NCBI RefSeq assembly: GCF_963169125.1
Contig: NC_084802.1
Span: forward strand, 39,330,607 to 39,394,606
Direction of reading: 5' to 3'
Source: Humulus lupulus
Taxonomy: Eukaryota > Streptophyta > Magnoliopsida > Rosales > Cannabaceae
DNA: 64,000 nt
Below the pieces are notes generated by a model that saw nothing but the letters and a program-made list of their open reading frames with translations, was not told the origin of the DNA and did not search any database. Each line of letters starts with the position of its first letter. The stretch's first letter is position 1. Position numbers and translations under genes: made by a program. Below, piece by piece: positions 1 through 10,308 of this stretch.

Positions 1-366
1 CCAGGAATCAAAAATTTCTGTCTCTATATTACAGGTCTTCTTTTCTGTCCCATCATTCATAATTTAACAATTCACCTATTTTATTAAATTCATATACTCA
101 CATATTTATTTAATACACATTTTCATGTATAAATGATAAGTTGTTAAACTTTAAATGGTGGAACAGAGAGAAGACATATAATTTGGAAACATAGTATTTC
201 TATTTTTAGACAGGAGAGGTCATATATTTATACTACAATATTTTATTTTTGGTTTGATTATTTGAATTTTTTTTTCTAAAATAAGAGATTTTAACATTAA
301 TTTTTATTATATTTATAGGATTCTCATATATTTAATTTTTGCTTGATTTATTTTCAAAAGTCATAT
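1..366. other. AT-rich flank, no gene seen
   Basis: AT-rich sequence with homopolymer runs. I see no coding frame, RNA gene or repeat boundary here. Confidence 0.6.
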
Positions 367-379
367 TTTATTTATATAT

Positions 380-1150
380 ATATTTGCAATTAAGTACAAC
401 CAATCGTGACCTTGCGAGGAGTGTCGACCTAAGGGCTCTGCTAAGGATCCGAAAGTTCTTGTGCTCGAAGGGAAACCCAAGAGGCATCCTTTGAGTGGGA
501 TGCATATCCCTTAGCGAGAAAACACACCCTCCGCTGGGAATTTCCCCACTAGTTAGTCCGAGTATGATGGGGACATCGACACGCGTGCCCACCTACCTCT
601 ATCATAAGTGGTGGTTGTGCAGGACATGCCTTCCTATACGTACAACCAACAAAGTAGATTCTTAGGAAAATGTGGAATCTTCCTTGGAAAGGGGGAATCA
701 ACCATCTAACACCTATTTGCGCCTTCCCCCATCAAGGAGCCACTTAAGAAGCATGGAAATAGTAGTCTTGTGCCACACACCCTTGATCTGGCCCACGGGC
801 CGACTTCTTGTATTTATTCCATAAATTCTCTTGCAAATGTCAAGGTTACGAGGAGAATAATCACAATAATGTAAGTTAGCTCTAATCAGTGAGCTCTTAA
901 CTCCCTAAGCTGCCTTTAAATAGAGTTTGGGTTTATTTTGTAATGAATTCGAACTTTTGGTGCATGCTAAAATGTTGCAAAAATACCCATAAAGCTTGAA
1001 CCCTTGCGAGTTCTTCATCCTGATACAACTGACTCGTGGACTATGATTAATTAATAACCTGAACCATATAAAATCATTGTCGTTCTTTACACTCTAGCTC
1101 TTATTCTCTTTTAAATTTGTTGTTGATGAAAAAACTAAGTCAACAACAGC
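380..1150 (+). repeat. LTR-like segment, unclassified
   Basis: GC content rises sharply against the AT-rich flanks. The segment contains a TATA-like TTTAAATAG near 916 and a block around 1030 (ACTCGTGGACT, then an AACCATATAAAAT stretch) that resembles the R/U5 part of plant LTRs. A related CTCGTGGACT block occurs, reversed, in the segment at 57420-58275. It ends near a CAACAACA at about 1148. I found no target site duplication and no partner LTR. The short minus-strand frame at 368-592 is probably chance. A degenerate solo LTR is the best reading. Confidence 0.35.
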
Positions 1151-2112
1151 CTATTCAAATGCAGGCATGAAACCAAATTCAAGTAACCACCCCAACCGCA
1201 TTAACCAATCTAAAGCTTTGCAATTGATCACCTCCTGTATTTCCAACCACCATCTTCAATTCCTCTAGTCATCGCCTTCATCCATCAATAAATAAATAAA
1301 ATACATTATCTAGCTTTAAATCCATAAGATTCATCAACAATTTCGATCGACTTAATGTTACCCAATATTAAAATTAGTCGATCTACAATTCTGATAAAAG
1401 AATCAAGACTACCAATAAATTTCATGGTTAAATTTGAATTTAAATATGAAATTAAATATGAATTTTTTTTTTTCCAAATATGAAAAGTCAATCACAATAA
1501 CCAATTTCCATAAGAAAAATTGTATCTAGCTACAACATTTCTCGGTTTCAAAGTGGTGAGAGGTTATTAGACTACATTTTTTTTTTCTTTTGGCTATAGA
1601 CTAGTAACTGATTATCACTATAAAGGTGAGAAAAGTTTCAACAAGTTACCATTCTGATAGTAAAAAATTATTTTTTTAATTTTTAAATTAGTAATAGAAC
1701 AAAATTATAAGGATGTTTGAAGTTCCTTTGACACAACAATTTTTTAAAATTAAGTTAAAATAAATGTTTATATATATAGTATTTTTCATTATAATCCTTG
1801 GATTTTCAAAAAATTATGAATTTGCCCCCCTCATAATTTTTTTATCATTTGACCACTCTAAACTTACTTTTGTCTCCGTCCATGTTCACATTGTTAGGGT
1901 TGGTTAAATACATTGCATAAGTTGTTTTACACAATGTGGTGTGCAACATTAATGGTTTCACATGGTGGAAGTGTGAAATTTGAGTTTTTGTTATAGGCAT
2001 TTAAAATTTGATTTTTCAGGTCTTAAGTGATACAATGAGGTATCCAAACATCCCAAAAATTTTGAGAACATTTAGAGTTGATTCGGCATGAAAACGAAAA
2101 CGTTAACCAGAC
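1151..2112. other. Intergenic, no gene seen
   Basis: AT-rich sequence without a supported gene. The small minus-strand frame at 1306-1491 is low-complexity and has no recognisable domain. Confidence 0.55.
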
Positions 2113-2452
2113 CTAGTGGCCAAGAAAAGAGCCAGCAATTTTCAATAGTGGGGGCTTAATTACATATACATATAATAGTATATAAATATTATGATACATT
2201 TGGGGCTAATGTTATATGTTTTTTTCTTGGACTAATATTATATATATATATATTTTTGTAAATGGACTAATATTATATATTTAGGAGCTAATATTTTATT
2301 TAAGTGGGCTTTATTATATAATTTCTTATAATTTTTATTTATAATATTCTTCATATTCACTTAAATTTAATATTATATAAATAAAATTTAATAATTTTAG
2401 TAGGTGTTCAAGCCCCCACTTGCCTCTTACTGGCTCCGTGGATGCTAGTAGC
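2113..2452. mobile_element. Non-autonomous hAT-type MITE
   Basis: A 324-bp element (2121-2444) is flanked by a near-perfect 8-bp duplication: CTAGTGGC at 2113 and CTAGTAGC at 2445, one mismatch. The ends are inverted: CAAGAAAAGAGCCAG on the left against CATCCACGGAGCCAG when the right end is reverse-complemented. Inside, AGTGGGGGCTT near 2150 pairs with AAGCCCCCACT near 2410. An 8-bp duplication with CA...GAGCCAG termini is the usual form of plant hAT MITEs. The interior is AT-rich and has no transposase, so any movement would have depended on a hAT transposase elsewhere. Confidence 0.75.
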
Positions 2453-3348
2453 GATGTCTTGCCTCTTAGGAGGCGACACGTTGTCTATGGCCTTAAAGAC
2501 AAATGATTACAACATGTGACACGTCGCCACTTGTTGAGTTGGCAAGGTTGCTTTTGCCTCCAAAATTTTGCGATTTAAATACTTTAATTCCATTGGTTGA
2601 GTCTAATAACAGTGTCTACACCATAAAATGGGTCATTTAGAGTTGTGTAGTTTTGATCACACTTCTCAACTCTCTCTCTCCTTCTAGATCTCTAAAAGCT
2701 CTTATTTTCTCCAAAAAAACTGATCAAAAATTGCTTGCTTGTATGAGTTTCAAGATTTGTTCAATCTCAATTCTCATTTTATCTTTGTAGAAGCTTCAAG
2801 CAACTTGAAAAGTCTTAGAATAGAGAATTTGGACAAAAATTCTCATTGTGTACAAGCTTTGGTACCAACATTTTGGTTTTCCGACTTCAACACGTTTGCT
2901 TTTCATTTTTGAGTTTGCCATTACTTTTTGTCATTTCTTTTGTGATCTATTAGTTGCATTTTCATGGTGTTGTAATCTCAATTTCGCGAACACATTACTT
3001 TCACTATCATCATTTTCTCTCTCCTTACTTTCTCTATCCTCATTTTCTATCTTCTTACTCTCATCACTTTCTAGCTCATCATCTGTCAGTTTATTGTTTA
3101 TGATCTCTTATTAATTTTTTTTAACTTTCACAATTTTTTATTTTAAAAAAAATATATATTTATTAATTTTTTCATTTTAGATTTTCTCATTAGTCAAACA
3201 ACAAAAAACTTTTTCGATTCTTATTCTGTAAACACATCTTAAATAACTTTTTTTTTTTAAATAAAATTAAAATAAAGCAAAGCCTTACATTTCATGGTTT
3301 TATCGACTTCAATTATGTTTTAATTAAGTCCAAACTCTCTGGTCCGCG
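2453..3348. other. Intergenic, no gene seen
   Basis: A CT-rich stretch (2650-2720 and 2990-3100) produces a Leu/Ser-rich frame at 2848-3114. It has no domain or convincing coding pattern, so I do not call it a gene. Confidence 0.5.
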
Positions 3349-4858
3349 TTAAATAATGAGGAAATTACTTTTTTCTTAAACTTTGAAAAATATGACATTT
3401 TTTTCCCTTAAGTTTCTTATGGCATATTTTTTTATTTACATTTTTATAGGAGTTTTTTTCCCATATAATTATAAAAAAAAATTGTATATCATATTTTATC
3501 TTTTATACATTTTTAGTAGTTTGTTTTGAGATACTTTTAATCTATTTGTATTATTTTTTATCATTCATATTTTATAAAATATATATTTTTTACATAATTT
3601 TTTGAAGAAAAAAATCTAAGACCTTTGTCACCATACATTTTATTCTCATTTATTCTTCTTTTCTTCCATTTGTTATCTTCTTCAATCAACATTTTATCCG
3701 CAGTACTTGGTTAACACTATCAAAACAATATAGATTTTTTTTTTTGGTGATAGTCATCCAGTGTCACTGTCAATTTTTTTTAGTGATGTGTGCTAAATGG
3801 TTATATCAATATAAATCTGTTTTAATTTTAAGTGGTTTTGTAGTAACTAGTTACAGTTATAAAAATAGTTTTGATTTTTTTAGTAATGCGCCATTATCAA
3901 AATATCACTTGGATTGTAACTGGTTACTTAGTGAGATTTGGAATGAAAAAAAAACTAACATAAAAAAAATTATTAAACTGATTGCGAAGATAACTGGTTA
4001 CATCTAGGTCTGAAAAACAAAATAGATATGAAAAAAAAAGAACCACTTGCGATGGTAACCGGTTACTTAGCCAGGCATGGAAACAAATAGGATCACAAAA
4101 AAATGCTAAACTAGTTATAATTGTAACTGGTTACAGATCAAATCTAAAAAAAAATCCAATCGCTATGGTACCTGGTTACTTAGTTAGATTTGAAAACAAA
4201 ATCAGATCTTAATCAACACAAATATAAATTAATTATTATTGTAATTGGATACAACTAGATCTAAAAAAAATCAGATATGAATAAAAAGAATTAGACGCCA
4301 TTGTACCCGGTTACTTAAATAGATTTGGAACAAAAAACTCAAAAATCATAACAGATCATGACTGTAACCGGTTATAGTTAAGTTTAGAAGTAAAAAAAAT
4401 ATGAAGTGCAAAATCAGGTTTGAAATGACAAACCCATATTTGAAAAAGAAGAAGAAGGCCAAAGAGAATAAAAATAAAACTAGATCTGAAGAAGAAGAAG
4501 AAGAACTAGAGAGGTGGAGATACGTGGCAATCAGAGGCGAGGGTGGAGGTGCGTCGTCGTCGTCGGGGGCGGGGGCGGAGGTAGCATCGCTGACGAATGG
4601 CTGATATGAGAGAACCAAATGGGTGAAGAGAGAGGAAGAAATGAGAAAAGAGAGAGTGATGTCGTGAGGGTGAGAAAGGAGAGAGTCAGAAAGTTTTGTG
4701 TATTTATGATTATGACAATTTGTTTTTTATATTCTATGGAATTATCATATTTAAATTTTTTTTTCAAAACTTACCATATTTTGTATAATTATTTTTTTTC
4801 ATAAATATAGAAACTATGTTTATTTTTCCCTTATTTATGTAAATTTCTCTTAAATAAT
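3349..4858. mobile_element. Non-autonomous Mutator-like element (MULE)
   Basis: The perfect 9-bp duplication TTAAATAAT occurs at 3349-3357 and 4850-4858, the size Mutator-like transposases make. The element itself (3358-4849, 1,492 bp) has inverted ends: GAGGAAATTAC on the left and, reverse-complemented, GAGAAATTTAC on the right, followed by A/T-rich subterminal sequence. Inside are a dimeric repeat array (3835-4380), a GAA-rich stretch (4445-4510) and a GC-rich patch (4530-4600). The overlapping frames at 4346-4804 are purine-rich low complexity on both strands. No transposase and no captured host gene could be recognised. Confidence 0.8.
3835..4380. repeat. Dimeric minisatellite with palindromic core inside the MULE
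   Basis: Nine degenerate copies of a palindrome related to GTAACCGGTTAC occur near 3843, 3916, 3990, 4054, 4122, 4168, 4241, 4305 and 4365. Two flank types alternate after the first copy. One continues TTACTTAG then AGATTTGGAA. The other continues ACA then TAGATCTAAAAA. The real unit is therefore a dimer of about 110-140 bp, present roughly four times. Confidence 0.75.
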
Positions 4859-5094
4859 AGGATATGTTTTCCTAAATAATTTTTTTTTTTTAATTTTGTT
4901 TCATTGTCATTTATTCTTATAAATGATTTCCGATCATAACAATTTTATGGGTGAAACTACCAATTTTCTGAAACAAACAAAAATAAATAAACTAACACTA
5001 AATCCAAATTCTCTCTAAGACTAAGAACACTATGTCAAGTTTCAAATCCTTCATTACAAATATACAACCAAGAATCACATCATACTTCATCACA

Positions 5095-5395
5095 TTAATA
5101 AGAATTATTTGAATTTCCACGTAAGAAAATTACCATGAATAATTGTCCAAACGTCTTGACAACCTTCTTAACCCCCGTAACAACTTCCAATGCATAAGTA
5201 CCATTGAACCATCTAAATCCAAACTCCCCTTCATCACCCACGTGCCCACAAGCACGTGACAACCACTCTTTCTTCAACTCAAGGTACCTCTTACCAGCCT
5301 CATTGACTTCCCCTTCAGCCTCCACCAAGTGAGAATTTTCCCTACTCATAAACAACTTCCCAAACCCCCAAAGCATCACGCCCTCCAAAGCCAGG
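5095..5395 (-). pseudogene. Xylanase (CBM22-GH10) pseudogene, C-terminal exon
   Basis: This minus-strand frame reads from 5388 down to 5095 as the C-terminal end of a plant GH10 endo-1,4-beta-xylanase. EGVMLWGF is the conserved last beta-strand region of the barrel. It is followed by LFMSRENSHLV, then GEVNEAGKRYLELKKEW and a typical C-terminal tail with GEFGFRWFNGTY. Such enzymes act on cell-wall xylan. The coding sequence breaks at 5395 where the Copia-1 LTR begins, and the preceding GH10 sequence (TELD region) resumes at 46578. The tail after VKTF has lost its normal frame. About 41 kb of transposon separates this exon from the rest, so it is a relic. Downstream sequence to about 4980 is probably its old 3' UTR. 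Confidence 0.85.
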
Positions 5396-5579
5396 TGTTT
5401 TAGACTTAATACATGTAGGTTAGAGCTGTTATTAGTTAGTTTGTTGGTTAGAGTTACTGAACTGTAATTAGTTAGTAATCTTTCTGTATTGATTAGTATA
5501 AATATTGTGTATCCTTTTTCATTTCAATAATATAGAGACTTTCATTCTCTTTCATTTCTTTACTCTTCTATTACTAAAA
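5396..5579 (+). repeat. 5' LTR of Copia-1
   Basis: A short LTR of about 184 bp beginning TGTTTTAGACTT. The matching 3' LTR is split: 32062-32219 and 46536-46577. Both share the GTTGGTTAGAGTTA region, TTGATTAGTATAAATA (TATA-like) and the CTTTCATTCTC to TTACTAAAA end. The 3' boundary is uncertain by a few bases because the usual CA is not clear. Confidence 0.8.
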
Positions 5580-5660
5580 TGGTATCAATTTAGGGATTTC
5601 TTGGGGCATTTGTTCTCTCCTCTTCTTCTCTGTTTTGTTCTTGGATTTCTCTCAAAATAC

Positions 5661-7052
5661 ATGGCTCGTACTTGTACTGGAGGCCCTCCTCGCACTGGTA
5701 GTACTTCTCAGAATACCTCCAATGGTGATACTGTTTTGACTTACGCGAATAGGATTTTTGCTGTTGATCAGACTGATCATTCTTCCAATGATGATGCTCG
5801 GAATCCTTATTTTCTGGCTTACAGTGATCATCCTGGTGCAAATCTGGTTCCCAAAATTCTCACTGAATATGAAAATTACAGTTCTTGGAAGCGGTCCATG
5901 ACTGTCGTTCTTCTTGCTCGGAACAAATTGAAGTTTGTTCATGGAAAGATCACTCAACCCAATCCCAAAGATGATGACTATGATGCTTGGTGTCGATGTA
6001 ATAGCATGATGATATTGTGGATTGTACATGTTGTTTCTAGTGATATTGCTGATAGTATCATGTATCTTGATGAAGCAGCTACTATTTGGTCTGAGCTTCA
6101 TGACCGTTTTCATCAAAATAACGGTCCTTGTGTGTTTGAGGTGAAGCAATCCATGCAGGTCCTTTCGCAAGGAAGCAACTCTGTCCAGACTTACTTTACT
6201 CATCTCAAAACTCTTTGGGATCTGGTTCGTGAGTTTCGCCCACAACCTGTTTGTACTTGTGGCGCAATGAAGACGATTGTAGATTATCAAGAACAAGACC
6301 AAGTTTTGGAGTTCTTGGTGGGACTCAATGATTCTTATTTCGCTGCCCGTTCTCAAATCTTGATGCAAGATCCTCTTCCAACAATCAACAAGGTTTATGC
6401 TACAATAATTCAAGAAGAACGCCAAAGGGGTCTCAATCCTACTACTTCTGAATTTGTTGCTTCTACCTCTTCTTCTGCTTCTACTCGGTTTGTTGGGAGT
6501 GTTCAATCTGTTCGAAACAAGATTGTATGTAATCATTATGGTCTCACAGAGCATACTATCAACAAGTGTTATAAGCTTCATGGGAAAGGTCGTGGCTCTA
6601 GTTCTACCTCGGGGAAAGCAACTGCTAATCATTTTTCAGGTTCTACTGATGATAGAAATGGCGAAAATTCGGACACCTCTACAGACCTTGTGTCTTCTCT
6701 GTCTTACTCTCAATGCCAGAAAACCATAGCCTTTCTAGCCCATAAAGTTCAAGCCTTTTCATCCAATAATTCTTCATATTATTTTGGCCAGCCCCTCGTT
6801 TCTAACTTTGCTAGTAAGGAATTTCTTGTTCTTCATTTGAAATGGATTATTGACACAGGAGCTACTCATCATGTTTTCCATGACATGTCTTTGTTTTCTT
6901 ACACTCACTTAAATGCTTTTTTAACTTCTGCTGTTTTACCAAATGGTCAGTCGACTTCCATTTCTTGTCTTGGTTCCGTCACACTTTCTTCCTCTATCAC
7001 TCTTTTGAATGTTATATGTTCCATCCTTCAATTACAATATTTTATCTGTTAG
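5661..7052 (+). pseudogene. Copia-1 gag-protease, 5' part of pol
   Basis: From the ATG at 5661 the frame encodes about 463 residues. It opens with a copia-type gag N-terminus (NPYFLAYSDHPGANLV, then YSSWKRSM) and continues through a UBN2-like capsid region (ATIWSELHDRF; SVQTYFTHLKTLWDLV). Gag packages the element RNA. A zinc knuckle follows as CNHYGLTEHTINKC, in which the second Cys of the usual CCHC is Tyr, so it should not bind zinc properly. The aspartic protease motif WIIDTGATHH keeps its catalytic Asp. The frame stops at 7052, before the pol polyprotein would end, so this copy cannot make a full polyprotein. The long antisense frame at 5652-6632 is a shadow. Confidence 0.85.
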
Positions 7053-7140
7053 TTCCTTAACAAAAGTTTCTCAATGTTCCTTCTCATTTTTTGACAATTA
7101 TTGTGTCATTTAGGACACTACTCGAACTCAACAGATAGAG

Positions 7141-7582
7141 ATGGGTGAAAGGCTTGGCAATCTGTATTACTTGGCTACTTCTTCTTGTGATTCTACATCT
7201 GTTTTTTCTTTTACTGATTCAAAGTCATCTATAGAAACTTTGTGGCACTATAGATTGGGCCATCCTTCATGTATTAAAAACCATTCTTTGAATAAAGATT
7301 TGCAATTTCAGTATTCCTCATCTTCTGAATTTTCATTGCTCTATTTGTCATTATTCCAAACAAAAACGATCGCCATTCCTTTCTATTCATAATGTTTCAA
7401 GTGCTGTGTTTTGATCTCATCCATGTTAATATTTGGGGACCTTTCCATACACTTACTGTTGATGCCCATAGATTTTTTCTTACCATAATTGATGATTGTT
7501 CTCGGTACACTTGGGTCCATTTCCTTAAACAAAAACCTGACGTTCACCAAGTTATACCTAACTTTATTTCTCTTATCAAAAC
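7141..7582 (+). pseudogene. Copia-1 GAG-pre-integrase and integrase N-terminal half
   Basis: Two short frames (7141-7392 and 7392-7582) join by a frameshift. The first holds the His-containing LWHYRLGHPS motif of the zinc-binding GAG-pre-integrase domain. The second holds the start of the integrase core: FDLIHVNIWGPF, where the first catalytic Asp should be but here DLIHVN has replaced the usual DVWG-type context, then TIIDDCSRYTWV. Coding stops at AAAAC (7578-7582), the target duplication of the inserted Gypsy-A, and resumes at 27074. Confidence 0.8.
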
Positions 7583-8131
7583 TATAATGCCCCAAAATCC
7601 CCAATAAGGTTTAGGACCTTGATTAGGAGGCCGGGAGGGCCATAATTGATTTATTATGTTATTAAATGATTATATGCATGTTTATGTGAATTATATTATT
7701 ATATGATGATCAATGCATGCATATGGGTCCATTTCTAATTATAAGGGCATTTTGGTAATTTGGCCTGTTGAGGGCGTAATTGTGTATTTTCATGCATGTT
7801 GGCGAATTATGAATAATACCACATTATATGTGGATTTTTTCGAGCCATTCGGCATGAGACGATCTTTGAATGCAAGTTATCGGTCTGGTCATAACGGGGT
7901 TCATTTCGGGGCTTGGGGTAAGTCTCGGTGTAATTTGAGGATTAGAACATTAACAGGAATTAAAAAGTAATGGGATATGATTTATTATTATTTAAGGATA
8001 TTGAGAGTAACGGGAATTGGAGGGTGTTAATTATGATTAACGAAATAGGTGGGAAATGACGATTTTGCCCTTGGTGGCTGTTTAGGGTTTTAATTAGGCT
8101 TAGGGGCAATATGGTCTTTTCACCCTAAGGT

Positions 8132-8139
8132 TATATTTA
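8132..8139 (+). promoter_or_regulatory. Candidate TATA box of the Gypsy-A LTR
   Basis: TATATTTA lies 186 bp before the first splice-donor-like site. The 3' LTR repeats it near 25613. Related boxes occur at the same relative place in LTR-C (near 19585), LTR-B (near 12643) and the solo LTR (near 40823, minus strand), 150-215 bp before donor 1. Confidence 0.5.
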
Positions 8140-9495
8140 GCCATTACAAGGCTGTGGAAGGCTAAGAAAAATAGATCATCACTTCTTCCTCTTCAACCGT
8201 TCATCATTTCTTCTTATTTTCTCCTTGGATTTTAAAGCTCTTTTGAGGAACCAAGCTAGGGAGCCAAGCTTTGATGATCTAGGGTTATGTTCTACCATTG
8301 AAGAGGGTGTGATTCTGAGATTTAGGTGAGTTTCTAGCCATTAAAACTATGGTTCTTGCTTTGTTTTTCTTATTGAGTTTCAGCTGGATTTTTAAGTTGG
8401 ATAATGGGAATTGATGGGAGTTTTTGGCTAGGGGTACTTGGGTTGTGATGCCTAGACATGTGTAGATGTTATTTGGGTTCATTTGGGGGTTTGGATGATG
8501 TTTGGAAGCTATTTTTTCAGGTTGGAAATGGAAAACTCGAAGGAGGGAAAAACCATGGCTGATCAGCTTGGTCCTAGCGCTACAGCGCCCAATGGAGGGC
8601 GCTACAGCGCTAGCCAGGGCAAATCAATCCTGGTTGTAGCACTAGGGCGCTAGAGGGGCAACACTGTAGCGCTTCCCTGTTTTCCCTAATGCATATTTTG
8701 GGCACTTTTGAGGGTTTTTGGCTCGGGGTTTCAATTCCTAAGGCTCGGGATCGAATCTACTCATCGTTTGGGTACAATTTGAGGTCTTGGGAGTGACGTT
8801 TAGGTCAAGACCCTTTCATTGTTTATTTCATTAATCGGAGGTTATATTTGGTTATGACTAGGTGACCATTAAGGGATCAAAGGATCGATTGTTCTCATGG
8901 GTCGTTCAATTGTTATTTCTCGCTCGAACCAGAGGTAAGAAAACTGCACCCATTATGTGATGCATGAGAAACATGTGATTATGGCATGACATGAATGTTG
9001 AATATGAGATTGTTCAGAGCTTGAGTCTCTACATTTGTGCATGATCATAATTATGCTAGCAACTGTTAAGTAAGCATGTTGAATGCCCTACATCTGGATA
9101 TTTGACATATGATATATGTCTGGCTGCATTGCTTACTTGTGCATGGCACTGACTCATTAGTCAGAATCAGCAATGGTGTCGGGTATTAATTGTGAAGTTG
9201 TGACTCATTAGTCAAGTTTGGTAGTAGTACTGAGCACTGGTCGTATGGTATTGACTCATAAGTCAAGAACAATCTTAGTGTGTTTAACGCAAGCCAATAA
9301 AGATTATATGTAATCGACATTAGCATTGAATGACTCATCATGAGCATTAATGTCGGACCGACCTCAAGTTCGATGAAAACTAAAAGCGCTTGTCTAGGCT
9401 ATGGCTAGTCACTTAGAGCCAAGGCTAGAAGGCCCAGGTCATTGCATCATCACATGGCTATGGGTGCTGAGCCCACGTAGTGACTCACTCATCAG

Positions 9496-9750
9496 TCACT
9501 CATCTGATTAGGGCTATACGCCCCAGCATGGTTAATAGAACCTCAAGCGTTAAATAACTCATTTTATTTGGGATATAAGCCCCAGCATGGTTAACAGAAC
9601 CTCAAGTGTTAAATCACTCATCTAATTAAGGCTATACGCCCCAACATGGTTAATAGAACCTCAAGATTTAAATCACTCATCTGATTAGGGCTATACGCCC
9701 CATCATGGTTAACAGAACCTCAAAGAGTTAAATCACTCATTTGATTAGGA
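9496..9750 (+). repeat. Tandem repeat, about 60-bp unit, in Gypsy-A LTR
   Basis: About four copies of a unit containing TCACTCATCTGATTAGGG, CTATACGCCCC and CATGGTTAA. It lies in predicted intron 2. The related solo LTR expands a different unit in the same interval. Confidence 0.85.
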
Positions 9751-10297
9751 TTAACTTGATAGTCATCCATTCAGGAGGGCAGGATCCCCCATCATTATTT
9801 GAACCTATTTGCATGCATGAGTAGGGCTATTATTGCTAGGCATGCACATTATGATTAAAAACATGTTATTACTGTTCATTAGCATATTGAGTTTTCTTGT
9901 TCAGCTCCGTCTCACGGGTGCTATATGGTGCAGGTAAAGGCAAAAGAATGTTGGACCATCCTTGAGTTGGAGAGCTTAGGTGATGATGTGTACATATGCG
10001 GTTGCTCGACCGCCACAGCCGAGAGTTGAAAGGGGAACTAGGGTTAAACCCTATTTTTTCGCTTAGATTGGCTGGTTGTAAATATTTTGTTGTAATTAAC
10101 ATTTAAATTATATTTTTGGGATCCCAATGTATACAGTAAATGTTTTAGTGAAACGTTATATCTTAACAAAAAAATTTAACCCTAAATCGCTAATCATACT
10201 TAGATACACGATTATGGCCAAATGACTCGATTAGCGAGTTTAGCATTGTTTAAAATGCATACCTTAATGGTCCCTGGAGTTTAGGGCATTACAAACT

Positions 10298-10308
10298 TGG
10301 TATCAAAG
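10298..10308 (+). other. Primer binding site of Gypsy-A
   Basis: TGGTATCAAAG starts 4 bp after the LTR end. It matches the initiator-Met tRNA 3' end (TGGTATCAGAG) with one change. Confidence 0.85.

Larger units (their letters stand above)
7583..10293 (+). repeat. 5' LTR of Gypsy-A (2.7 kb)
   Basis: It begins TATAATGCCCC, a TG-to-TA change relative to the TGTAATGCCCC start of the solo LTR at 41374, and ends GGGCATTACA. It shares its early block (CCTTGATTAGGAGGCCGGGA) with the 3' LTR at 25063 and with the solo LTR at 38655-41374. In order it holds a TATA-like box, the leader splice-like signals, a GC-rich hairpin block (8574-8665), GACTCATTAGTCA-type inverted repeats (9149-9263), a 60-bp tandem repeat and the palindrome TTTGGGATCCCAA near 10114. 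Confidence 0.9.

Noticed and set aside
2848..3114. Leu/Ser-rich 88-residue frame that might be a small membrane protein
   Set aside because: It rests on CT-rich low-complexity DNA and has no motif, partner or plausible gene context.
4346..4804. Overlapping small frames on both strands
   Set aside because: Purine/pyrimidine low complexity inside the MULE; no domain in either strand.
5652..6632. 326-residue minus-strand open frame
   Set aside because: Antisense shadow of the Copia-1 gag; no domain, while the plus frame has clear gag motifs.
9496..9750. CRISPR-like array of regularly spaced repeats
   Set aside because: It is a head-to-tail tandem repeat with no unique spacers, within a plant LTR.
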